Notes under the pieces: model-generated
Database searches by the model: none
Told to the model about the DNA's origin: nothing
The model's input: only the letters and a program-made list of their open reading frames with translations
Source of the DNA: Streptomyces lydicus
GTDB taxonomy: Bacteria; Actinomycetota; Actinomycetes; Streptomycetales; Streptomycetaceae
Direction of reading: 5' to 3'
NCBI RefSeq assembly: GCF_004125265.1
Contig: NZ_RDTE01000003.1
Location: 3,968,001 to 4,032,000 of the forward strand
Length of the DNA stretch: 64,000 bases
In this document: positions 54,048-61,489 of the stretch, piece by piece
How positions within the stretch are numbered: position 1 is the stretch's first letter
Layout: each line of letters opens with the position of its first letter
Translations under genes and position numbers: made by a program

Positions 54048-54473
54048 CTAGTGCTTCCCGCCACCGGTGTGCTCGTCACCGCTGTCGTCACCGCTGTCGT
54101 AGCCGCCGTCGGGGTTACCGTGCACCTTCGTCCTGCTCTTCGCGTCGCTGATGAGGTCGTCGGCGAACCCCTTGGTTCCCTGGATGCTGTTGACGGTCTC
54201 CAGTACGGCGGCGGCCGCTGCCGGGAAAACCTGTTCGAAAGAGGTCAGGAGTCCGATGGGCTGCTTCTTCGCCTTCTGCCATTCCGGTTGCGTCTGCTCA
54301 TAGAACTGGTCCGTACCCTCGCTGCCGGGCTGGCCGTTCCACCCGTCGTAGTCCGCGGCGTGCGCCACGAATTCCTCGTGCATTTTCTTCGGAAATTCCC
54401 CCAAGTCGTGGAGGGCTTCCGCAGCCTTGCGCATCGCGGGGAGATCGGGGTGGAACGTACCGTCACCGCTCAT
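54048..54473 (-). CDS. WXG100-type protein next to the giant gene, probable export partner
   Basis: A 141-residue helical protein with W45-N-G47 in the turn YDGWNGQPG, flanked by two predicted helices, and a Gly/Asp-rich tail. This is the WXG100/ESAT-6 layout with a longer than usual C-terminus. Its ATG overlaps the end of the YbaB-like gene by four bases, and GGGAGG lies 7 bases upstream. Its TAG stop (54050-54048) is directly followed by the ATG of the giant gene with no spacing, so the two are probably translationally coupled. A heterodimer with the giant protein's N-terminal domain is the simplest role, by analogy with known T7SS substrate pairs. Confidence 0.75.
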   Translation of the reverse strand: MSGDGTFHPDLPAMRKAAEALHDLGEFPKKMHEEFVAHAADYDGWNGQPGSEGTDQFYEQTQPEWQKAKKQPIGLLTSFEQVFPAAAAAVLETVNSIQGTKGFADDLISDAKSRTKVHGNPDGGYDSGDDSGDEHTGGGKH

Positions 54474-54937
54474 GCCCGGCCTCCCGGAGCCGCATCCGTG
54501 TCGTCCTCGTGGATCTCGTCCCGCAGCCGGTCCCTGGTCCGCCCGCCGCCCGTGCGCCGTCCGCCGGAGAGGGCAGAGCCGAAGATCCGCTCCCAGTCCA
54601 CGTCGGCACCGCGCCCCTCCGGCACATGCGGGTTGGGCCCGGTCAGCGGCGCGAAGGTCTCCATGACCCGCTCGGCGATCCGCCGCCGGCCCTCGCCGAA
54701 CGCCTCCATCACCGAGGCCGCCAGCTGCGGACCGGCCATGCCGGCGAACTTGTTGTCGGGGAACGTGAGCCCGGTCAGTTCTCCCTGCGGCCCGACGGTG
54801 ACCTCCACTGCGCGGTCGCGCGAGCGCACCGTCTCCGAGGTGTTGCGCAGATCCTGCTCGGCGCGGGCGATGGCCGCCCGGGTCTTTTCCAGATGGGCCC
54901 GTGCCTGGGCCATCCGCTCCTGCATCGATTCCGTCAT
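54470..54937 (-). CDS. YbaB/EbfC-like protein
   Basis: A 155-residue protein. The first 100 residues match the YbaB/EbfC pattern: a long N-terminal helix (MQERMAQARAHLEKTRAAIA), then strands RAVEVTVGPQGELTGLTFPD and a C-terminal helix LAASVMEAFGEGRRRIAERV. The remaining tail is polar. YbaB proteins are small DNA-binding dimers. Members in ESX loci (EspL in mycobacteria is, as I recall, of this family) act as chaperones or stability factors of secreted substrates. GAGGAG precedes the ATG by about 7 bases. It overlaps the next gene by ATGA, which points to one operon. Confidence 0.75.
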   Translation of the reverse strand: MTESMQERMAQARAHLEKTRAAIARAEQDLRNTSETVRSRDRAVEVTVGPQGELTGLTFPDNKFAGMAGPQLAASVMEAFGEGRRRIAERVMETFAPLTGPNPHVPEGRGADVDWERIFGSALSGGRRTGGGRTRDRLRDEIHEDDTDAAPGGRA

Positions 54938-54965
54938 CGCGGCCTCCTCGCTTCCTGCCCGTCGC

Positions 54966-57900
54966 TCATCGCCCGATCACCGCTGGTGCGCCGCCCTCGT
55001 CGGAGCCCCAGACGTCCTCGTCCTCCGGCATCCACGCCTCGCGCTCCCGGTCACCGCTCTGTGTCTGCTGCCGGCCCGGACCGCCCTGCCCGCCATTCAT
55101 CGATGTCGAGAAGGGGCTGCCGCTGCTGGTGTTGACCACCGCTTCGCGATCGTCGTAACGCCCGTTGCCCGCACGGGAGTTCCCAGGTCGGCGACGGTTG
55201 CTGACCACGTCGCCGCCGTCGATCACGGTCCGGGTGCGCTCCGAGGGGCCGCCCTCGCCGCCACGGCCGCCACCTCCCATGCCGCCCATACCGCCGCCCA
55301 TCATTCCCGGGCTCATCGGCATGCCACCGGGGGCACCGCCCGCACCGGAGGAAGGCCCGCCAAGGCCGGCGCCGCTCTGCCCGCCGTGCTGGGGGTCGTA
55401 CAACTCCTGCTCGTAATCCGCCTGCTGACCGAGGTGCGAGCGCGAGCCGCCAGGACCCGCATGCGGCGTCTCGGGACCTGAACCGCCGTTCAGATAGCCG
55501 GAGTTCGTGGTGCCGTCCGGGCTCGTCAGGGAGGTGGCGCCGGTGCGCGGATCCACCGTGCTCCGGCTGCCGTCCGGGTACTCGGTCACCACCTGCCCGT
55601 GCGAATCCAGATGGGAGACGCTGCCGTCGGGGTTGGTGAGCACATCACCCGCGTTCAGCGGCCCGGAGTGGACCGAGCCGTCGGGGCCCGTGACGGTCGC
55701 AGTCTGTGTCTGCGGGTCGATCCGCGTCTGGCTGTGGTCCGGGTAATCGACGACCACGCGCCCGTGCGAGTCCACATGCGAGTGGCTGCCGCCCGGGTTC
55801 GTCAGCGAGTCGTCGCCGTTGACCGGGCCGGTGATGCTGTCCGGCAGATGGCTCTGGTGGTCGCCGTACGAGGAACCGCCGTGCTGGCGGTCCAGGATGT
55901 CGCCGGCCTGGTTCCGGTACTGCTCCTGCTTGTGCTGCAGCTCGTCCTGCCGCTGTTGCTGTTGTTTCTGGAGATCGTCCTGCCGCTGCTGCTGCTTGTT
56001 CTGCAGGTCCTCCTGCCGCTGCTGCTGCTTGTTCTGCAGCTCCTCCTGCTTCTTCTCCTGCTCCTTGCGCAGCTCCTCCTGCTTGCGCTGCTGCTCGTCC
56101 TGCCGCTGCTCCTGGTGGCGCTGCTGCTGCTCCTGCTTGGCCTCCTGCTCCTTCCGCACCTCCTCCTGCTTCTTCTCCTGCTGGGCCTGCTTCTCCTCCT
56201 GCTTGTGCTGCTGCTCCTCCTGCTTCTTCTCCTGTTCCTTCTGCAGCTCCTGTTGCTGCTTCTGCTGCTCGGCCTGCTTCTCCTCCTGCTTCTTCTGCTG
56301 TTCCTCCTGCTTGGCCTCCTGCTTCTTCTGCAGCTCCTCCTGCTTGTGTTCCTGCTCGGCCTGCTTCTCCTCCTGCTTCTTCTGCTGCTCCTCCTGCTTC
56401 CTCTCCTGCTCCTTCTGCAACTCCTCCTGTTTGCGCTGCTGCTCGGCCTGCTTGGCCTCCTGCTCCTTCTCCTTCTTCTCCTGGTCCTTCCTCTGCTGCT
56501 CCTGCAGGATCCGCTGCTGGAGCGCCTGCTCGTCCTGCCGCTGCTCCTGGTGGCGCTGCTGTTCCTCCTGCTTGGCCTCCTGCTTCTTCTGCAGCTCCTC
56601 CTGCTTCTTCTCCTGCTCGGCCTGCTTCTCCTCCTGCTTGTGCTGCTGCTCCTCCTGCTTGGCCTCCTGCTTCTTCTGCAGCTCCTCCTGCTTCGCCTCC
56701 TGCTGGGCCTGCTTCTCCTCCTGCTTCTTCTGCTGCTCCTCCTGCTTCCTCTCCTGCTCCTTCTGCAACTCCTCCTGCTTGTGCTGCTGCTCGTCCTGGC
56801 GCCGGCGGTCCTCCTCGCGCTGGCGGTCCGCCTTGTCCTCCTGCTCCTTCTGGTGCTTCTTCTCCTCCTCCCGGATACGGTCGGCTTCCGCCTTGTCCTT
56901 CTCCCTCTGCTCTTCCTGCTTCTTGTTCCAGGCATCCATCTTTGCCTGGTTTTCCTTGTTCAGCCTGTTCTGCTCATCTTTATCTTTCTTGGCGTCATTC
57001 TTGTCCTTGAATGCCTGGTCCTCCCGGAGGGTGGACTTGAGGTCCTCACCTCGCGGCGGACGAATGTCGCCGATATCAAAGTTATGCGCATTCCATGCAT
57101 TGGTAACGTTCCGCATCGCGACCTCGGCCGGCTTGCCCAAATACTCACGGACACCGTCCCACCAGCGATTCCGCGCCTCCTCACCAATGGCTTTCCACGT
57201 CGCCACACTGTCCAGCGCGCCGTACTGGTGCCCGTACCCGTCCTCGGCCTGGTTCGAGAATCCCGGCATCGTCACGAGGCTCTTGGTGTCCGGCTTGTAG
57301 CCGCCACCGATGGAGTTGTAGCCGTTACTGCTGCTACTGCTGTGCTCCTTGAGCATGAAAATGTTTTTGTTCCAGACATTGTCCATGACGTCGGAGAGGA
57401 TTTCACTGAGCAGGAACAGCGGATTGCTCCTGCGCCCGGTCGACCACAAGTCCCAGGCGTCGTACAGGTTCTGGGCTTCCTTGCGGAGCGCCTCACCCGC
57501 AGCGCGGACCGCGGCGCCCTGCCGCGATCCGTGGGACTTGCCGGCGGTGTTCTCCATGTCCTCGACGATGCGCTCGTACCGCCGCGCCAGAAAATGGACC
57601 AGATTCCACCAGACTCCGGCAGCCTCGCCCTTCCAGTTGTCGTTCTCGACCGCGCCGAGGATCTTCTCCCAACCGTCGAGCTGCGCCTTCCGTTCGCCGA
57701 CGAAATTCTGCACGCGGTCGAACGACTTGGCCGTCGCCTCGAAGGAGGACAGGTCAACGTAGTTCGACTCCGGAATGGCCGGGGGCCAATCGAAGTCGCG
57801 CGTGCCGCTCTCCTTCTCAAGCAGCCAGTTCAGCGCATGCCCCGCGCCATAGGAGTACCGGTCGAGATCCCGGGTGTCCCAGGTTTTTTTATCGGTGTCA

Positions 57901-58292
57901 TCCTTGCCAGGGAACGACCCGGTGGTCCCCCCGTTGGTTTTGACATCGGGGGTCAGCACCTTGCCTCCGGCATCGTGCGTCCGGTCACCGAGCAGCTGAA
58001 TCTTGGCCTGGCGCTTCTTGGCCCCGCCGTCATTGATGTAGAACGGCAGGACAAATTCCAGGACCTGGATCTGGTTTCCGAGGTTCTTGAGCGTCCAGTC
58101 GGTATCCGCGACGTCGGGGATTTTGCTGTCGTCCGGATCCCCGATCGTGACATGCATCAGGGGAATGCCGTCGCTGCTGGTCAGCGACGAGAAGATCTGT
58201 TCTACCGTCGGCGCCTTGTAACCGGTGAAGGTCTCGACGACGTTGTGCCAGTCGTCATTGTCCGGACTCATCGGCACGCGGTCGATTGCCAT
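54966..58292 (-). CDS. Large T7SS-locus protein with very long Gln/Glu/Lys helix
   Basis: I use ATG at 58292 (GGAG seven bases upstream); a GTG one codon earlier is less well spaced. The protein has 1108 residues. Residues 1 to about 425 are globular and Trp-rich, with a helical part containing NDNWKGEAAGVWWNLVHFLA. About 428-796 is an unbroken Gln/Glu/Lys repeat (units such as KQEELQKKQEAKQEEQQ) with hardly any hydrophobic heptad positions, suggesting a charged single alpha-helix. From about 820 there are two copies of a beta-like unit (LTNPGGSHSHVDSHGRVVV and LTNPDGSVSHLDSHGQVVT). The C-terminus is Gly/Met-rich and ends with a charged stretch. Its gene lies between the Esx-like genes and the giant's partner genes. 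A rod-like scaffold or secreted substrate is possible; no enzyme motif is visible. Confidence 0.7.
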   Translation of the reverse strand: MAIDRVPMSPDNDDWHNVVETFTGYKAPTVEQIFSSLTSSDGIPLMHVTIGDPDDSKIPDVADTDWTLKNLGNQIQVLEFVLPFYINDGGAKKRQAKIQLLGDRTHDAGGKVLTPDVKTNGGTTGSFPGKDDTDKKTWDTRDLDRYSYGAGHALNWLLEKESGTRDFDWPPAIPESNYVDLSSFEATAKSFDRVQNFVGERKAQLDGWEKILGAVENDNWKGEAAGVWWNLVHFLARRYERIVEDMENTAGKSHGSRQGAAVRAAGEALRKEAQNLYDAWDLWSTGRRSNPLFLLSEILSDVMDNVWNKNIFMLKEHSSSSSNGYNSIGGGYKPDTKSLVTMPGFSNQAEDGYGHQYGALDSVATWKAIGEEARNRWWDGVREYLGKPAEVAMRNVTNAWNAHNFDIGDIRPPRGEDLKSTLREDQAFKDKNDAKKDKDEQNRLNKENQAKMDAWNKKQEEQREKDKAEADRIREEEKKHQKEQEDKADRQREEDRRRQDEQQHKQEELQKEQERKQEEQQKKQEEKQAQQEAKQEELQKKQEAKQEEQQHKQEEKQAEQEKKQEELQKKQEAKQEEQQRHQEQRQDEQALQQRILQEQQRKDQEKKEKEQEAKQAEQQRKQEELQKEQERKQEEQQKKQEEKQAEQEHKQEELQKKQEAKQEEQQKKQEEKQAEQQKQQQELQKEQEKKQEEQQHKQEEKQAQQEKKQEEVRKEQEAKQEQQQRHQEQRQDEQQRKQEELRKEQEKKQEELQNKQQQRQEDLQNKQQQRQDDLQKQQQQRQDELQHKQEQYRNQAGDILDRQHGGSSYGDHQSHLPDSITGPVNGDDSLTNPGGSHSHVDSHGRVVVDYPDHSQTRIDPQTQTATVTGPDGSVHSGPLNAGDVLTNPDGSVSHLDSHGQVVTEYPDGSRSTVDPRTGATSLTSPDGTTNSGYLNGGSGPETPHAGPGGSRSHLGQQADYEQELYDPQHGGQSGAGLGGPSSGAGGAPGGMPMSPGMMGGGMGGMGGGGRGGEGGPSERTRTVIDGGDVVSNRRRPGNSRAGNGRYDDREAVVNTSSGSPFSTSMNGGQGGPGRQQTQSGDREREAWMPEDEDVWGSDEGGAPAVIGR

Positions 58293-58351
58293 CACGGGGC
58301 TCCAACGGGAAGATTTTCGAACGGGACTCGGGGCGGGATCACACGGCGCGG

Positions 58352-58363
58352 GTCACCGGTGAC
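58352..58363. promoter_or_regulatory. 12-bp perfect palindrome between two genes
   Basis: GTCACCGGTGAC lies in the 91-bp gap between the 170-residue protein gene and the long-helix protein gene, with a further GTGAC seven bases after it. It could be a binding site for a dimeric regulator; nothing else supports this. Confidence 0.2.
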
Positions 58364-58383
58364 AGTTCGGGTGACAGCTCAGG

Positions 58384-58896
58384 TTAATTTTTGCCACCGC
58401 CGTCACCGCCGCCGTTACCGCCGCCGCCCATGGACTCGGAAATGTCGTCCGCCACGTCCTCGAAGACGTTGTAGAACTTCTCGCCGTCGATCTTGTCCAA
58501 GCTGTCGCCCTCGGTCTTGAGCAGCGTCTCCATCGCGTCACGCAGGTTGCTCTCGATGTGCTCGAACAGCTTCTTCTGATCCCCGACGAAATCGCCGAGC
58601 TTCTTGGCCGAGCCGGCGATGCTTTTGACCATGTCCCCAGCGATGCCGTCCTGGCCCATCTTTCCCAGCGTCAGCGGCCGCTTCTGGGAGTAATGGACGT
58701 TCTTCGGAATGTCCATCAGGTTGGTGATGCTCTGCACCATGATGTCGTTCCGACCACCCGCGAACCGATCCGCGGGCGCGTCCACGAGGATCTTCTCGAT
58801 CGCCCCCCGGAATTCATGGAGGTCCACATCGATGAACTTTTTGATCCACTCTTTGTTGAGGACGAGCGGTCCGCCGCCCTTGTTCTCGTCTGTCAT
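58384..58896 (-). CDS. Small helical protein with YxxxE T7SS export-type motif
   Basis: I place the start at ATG 58896, with AAGGAG about 7 bases upstream; a longer frame to 58962 would add a basic, unlikely leader. The protein has 170 residues, is mostly helical and carries no membrane segment. Y142-N-V-F-E146 near the C-terminus fits the YxxxD/E secretion motif of T7SS substrates. It ends in a Gly/Asn-rich tail. I do not recognise the family. Its position directly after the two Esx-like genes suggests another secreted or chaperoned component of the same machine. Confidence 0.6.
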   Translation of the reverse strand: MTDENKGGGPLVLNKEWIKKFIDVDLHEFRGAIEKILVDAPADRFAGGRNDIMVQSITNLMDIPKNVHYSQKRPLTLGKMGQDGIAGDMVKSIAGSAKKLGDFVGDQKKLFEHIESNLRDAMETLLKTEGDSLDKIDGEKFYNVFEDVADDISESMGGGGNGGGDGGGKN

Positions 58897-59023
58897 GGTG
58901 CCGCTCCTTCTCCGTCCGTAGCCCGCCCTCGGCGCAGCTCTCGCGCGCCCATGAACCAGCACGGGCGGCCATCCACGCTCACCCTCGACGCCGACAGCCG
59001 CCCGTTACCGAATCCGCCGCCGG

Positions 59024-59356
59024 TCAGGCGCCGATCCGCACGCCTTCCCAGCCCTGCGCCGAACGCTTCTGGTTCTGGTCGAAGGCCTGGGAAACGTCGT
59101 TCAGCACCCCTGCGTGGCTGGTGAGCAGCTTGCCCATGGCATCGGCTGCGCGGTTCCACGCGTCCTGCTTCTTCTGGTAGACGTCCGCGTCGTCACCGAC
59201 CCAGCTCGCCTTGAGCGCCTGCAGCTCCTGGTTCAACTGCTGGAGCCAGGCCTGGATCTGATTGGTCTGCACGCGCAGGTCTTCGATCGCGTTGTTGGAG
59301 CGATTGAAGTCGACGTAGATATTTCCGTCTGTGAAGTCATTCGCGCCACCGGGCAT
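59024..59356 (-). CDS. WXG100 family protein (EsxA/EsxB-like)
   Basis: A 110-residue protein with the classic helix-W-x-G-helix form: W52-V-G54 in LKASWVGDDADVYQKK, between two amphipathic helices. Size and layout fit an ESAT-6-type subunit. It lies 84 bases after a second small helical protein that carries the export motif this one lacks, so the two probably form the usual Esx heterodimer. The start is supported by GAGG 6-7 bases upstream. Confidence 0.85.
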   Translation of the reverse strand: MPGGANDFTDGNIYVDFNRSNNAIEDLRVQTNQIQAWLQQLNQELQALKASWVGDDADVYQKKQDAWNRAADAMGKLLTSHAGVLNDVSQAFDQNQKRSAQGWEGVRIGA

Positions 59357-59440
59357 GGCGAACCTCGTTTCGGTCGGTGTGTACGTTCAGGGAAATGCTG
59401 ATGCGAGTCGCGGCCTCGACAGGCGAGCCCGCAACCCGGT

Positions 59441-59770
59441 TCAGCCCGCGAGCGTGTCGAAAACGGCGTCGGCCTTCTGGTACGCCTGATTCACGTCGTC
59501 GTTCGCGGAACCCCGGGTCAGACCGCTCTGCTGCAACGTGGTGTTCAGCTCGTTGACCATGTCGTGCAGGTTCTTCTCGATGATCTGGGCCTGCTCATCC
59601 CACTTGTCCAGCAGTGAACGGAAGCTACCGCCGACATCGCCGCCGAGACCCACGTTGTTCTTCGTGTTCTCCAGTTCCTGACGGCTGCGCTGCACACCGG
59701 TGAACGCCTGCTCCAAGGCGTTGATGCCGTTCCGCGTGGCCTGCTCTTGCTGCTGTGCCAGCTGTCCCAT
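59441..59770 (-). CDS. WXG100-like protein with YxxxD export motif (EsxB-like)
   Basis: The start is ATG 59770, preceded by AAGGGGA; a frame extending to 59866 would overlap the promoter candidate. The protein has 109 residues, two long helices, and W57 in LLDKWDEQA where the WXG turn would be (the Gly is missing). Y97-Q-K-A-D101 near the C-terminus is a good YxxxD T7SS signal, as in CFP-10. With the following WXG100 protein it likely forms the secreted Esx pair. Confidence 0.8.
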   Translation of the reverse strand: MGQLAQQQEQATRNGINALEQAFTGVQRSRQELENTKNNVGLGGDVGGSFRSLLDKWDEQAQIIEKNLHDMVNELNTTLQQSGLTRGSANDDVNQAYQKADAVFDTLAG

Positions 59771-59870
59771 GCGCGTCCCCTTCGGCTGTAATTCGCCGCC
59801 AGGCGAGGCGCGCTGGCAGCCGGTGCCCTCAATTGCATTGGGCCGTCCTCCAGTTGGCCCATACAAAGTG

Positions 59871-59900
59871 ATACTAGAAGTCCTTAAACCCCGTTTGCAA
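59871..59900 (-). promoter_or_regulatory. Promoter of the Esx-like gene cluster
   Basis: On the minus strand TTGCAA (59900-59895) and TAGTAT (59876-59871) are separated by 18 bases, a reasonable sigma-70-type (HrdB-like) pair. It lies in the AT-richest part of the neighbourhood. Transcription would start near 59864, about 95 bases before the first Esx-like ATG. The gap from eccB (59771-60011) shows no other feature. Confidence 0.5.
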
Positions 59901-60011
59901 CACTATCTGCCGAGAATCTGCGCGATGTACCGCATTTTCCGATACGGCCGTGAGCAGATCGCTACGGCGCGAACTCGCGCCGCCCCGACTCCATTCCGCC
60001 CCTTGCCGGGG

Positions 60012-61472
60012 CTATGTCGTCTTCCGCTGGTTCTCGCACTTCGGTGCCGTCGATTTCCCATTCCCGGAACTCGCCGCCTGCGGCGTCAGATCCGGCCCCG
60101 TCGGAATCATGGAAAGCAGTGAGGACGGCAGGCCCTGTGCCCGGGCCCCGGTATAGCCGAACGCCTTCAGCGTTTCCTGCGACGGCAGCCGGTACTTCAT
60201 TCCGGTGTCGGTCACCAGATACAGCGTGCTGCCGACATCGCTGCCGTCGGCGCCGAGCGCGTGCACCAGGGCACCGCGGCCCGGGCGCACGGCGATCCGG
60301 TTGACGGTCACACACGCGGGGACCATCCCCTCCGTCGACGCCTGTGCGGTGGGGCCCAGCTCCCGGGGGTCGGCCAGGGTCACGCTCACCCGCGTGCCGT
60401 CGCCGGCCGACCGCACGCCCACGCACGGCGTCTGCCCCAGGCCGGGGTCGACCGGCTCCGGCGGCGCCTCGGGCATCCCCGCGGCAGGGTCGGACCGCCC
60501 GGAGACCGGTGCCAGATGTCCGTTCAGCGCATCGGTACCCAGGCTCCGGGCGGCGGCCGGACGGCCCGCGTACGTCTTCTGCTTGGTCTCCGGGTCGCCG
60601 AGCACCAGCGCCGCGCCGGTGGCGGTGACCGGGGCCAGGCCCTCCTTGCGCAGCTGGTAGTAGCGGGCCCGCGCACCGGAGGCGGCGACCTTGAAGATCT
60701 CGCCGACCCGGGTCTCTTGCCCGCCCAGCGCCGGGCCGGCGTCGCCCAGGCCCGGCACCTCGGGCGGGGCCAGATCGGGGCCGGTGGGCAGTGAGTTGAG
60801 GAAGGCGGCGGAGACCCGCAGCGGCTTGTCCGCGCCGTAGCCGAGCGCCTCGGAGGCGTGCGCCGCGCCGTCCAGGCGCAGCTTGCGGCCCTGCCACACC
60901 AGGTAGTTGCCCTTGTCGGGACCGGTGACCAGCAGTCCCTGCCCCTCCTTGAGGCCCGGCCCGCCGGGCTCGGTGCCCACGGCGACCGTGGTGGCGGTCG
61001 AGCCGGTGCCGGATCCCGAACACACCTGCCACGGGCCGCTGTCCAGCTTGCCGGTACCGGGCGGCTCGTCCGGGGCACCCGGTATGCCGACGGGTGCGCC
61101 GTGCGGGGTGCCGTCCAGCGACTGGCCGCCGATCGGCATGACCTTCATCTTGTCGCCGACCAGCAGCCGCGCCGAGGTGAAGTTGCGCACCGGCCGCAGC
61201 CTGCCGCCGAGGAAGAGGTAGCGGGCGCCGGTGTCCTTGTTGACGACCAGGGTGCCCGGGGCCCGCCAGGACTCCTTGGTACCGGGCTTGAGCAGTCCGA
61301 AGACGAAGGCTCCGGCGCACAGCAGTACCGCGATCAGCACGCTGATCGCGATACCGCGGTTGGTGCGGCCCTGCGGGCTCTCCGGGGCGTCGGGGTCGGC
61401 GCGCAGCATGCCGGAGGTCAGCCGCCCCATGATGAACAGGTGCGCCTGGACCTGGTCTCTTCTGTCCTGCAT
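60012..61472 (-). CDS. eccB: T7SS core membrane protein EccB
   Basis: A 486-residue protein, the usual EccB length. The short cytoplasmic N-terminus (QVQAHLFIMGRLTSGMLRAD, a family signature) is followed by one membrane segment at about 40-61 (IAISVLIAVLLCAGAFVFGL). The rest is a periplasm-side domain with two well-placed Cys (PWQVCSGSG and QTPCVGVRS) that in EccB form a disulfide, plus repeated NKDTGARYLFL/TDTGMKYRLPS-type units. EccB is part of the EccBCDE pore complex and is often described as an ATPase-like outer scaffold. GGAGG lies 8 bases before the ATG. It is 17 bases after eccD, so both are on one transcript. The C-terminus is followed by the Esx promoter. Confidence 0.9.
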   Translation of the reverse strand: MQDRRDQVQAHLFIMGRLTSGMLRADPDAPESPQGRTNRGIAISVLIAVLLCAGAFVFGLLKPGTKESWRAPGTLVVNKDTGARYLFLGGRLRPVRNFTSARLLVGDKMKVMPIGGQSLDGTPHGAPVGIPGAPDEPPGTGKLDSGPWQVCSGSGTGSTATTVAVGTEPGGPGLKEGQGLLVTGPDKGNYLVWQGRKLRLDGAAHASEALGYGADKPLRVSAAFLNSLPTGPDLAPPEVPGLGDAGPALGGQETRVGEIFKVAASGARARYYQLRKEGLAPVTATGAALVLGDPETKQKTYAGRPAAARSLGTDALNGHLAPVSGRSDPAAGMPEAPPEPVDPGLGQTPCVGVRSAGDGTRVSVTLADPRELGPTAQASTEGMVPACVTVNRIAVRPGRGALVHALGADGSDVGSTLYLVTDTGMKYRLPSQETLKAFGYTGARAQGLPSSLLSMIPTGPDLTPQAASSGNGKSTAPKCENQRKTT

Positions 61473-61489
61473 CGCTCACACCTCCCGTC

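Noticed and set aside
6306..54047. Modular polyketide or peptide synthetase
   Set aside because: None of the KS, AT, ACP, A, C or PCP signature motifs appear; the modules have a His...Cys pair and sit in a T7SS locus.
21129..58520. Very long plus-strand open frames opposite the minus-strand genes (for example 21129-27365, 27378-33557, 33798-40076, 46722-55481, 55599-58520)
   Set aside because: They are antisense shadows of high-GC codon bias. Their translations are Arg/Gly/Pro/His-rich or Leu-rich without domain patterns and mirror repeats of the real genes.
58897..58962. ATG at 58962 as start of the 170-residue protein
   Set aside because: The extra leader is Arg-rich and unlike a T7SS protein; ATG 58896 has AAGGAG upstream.
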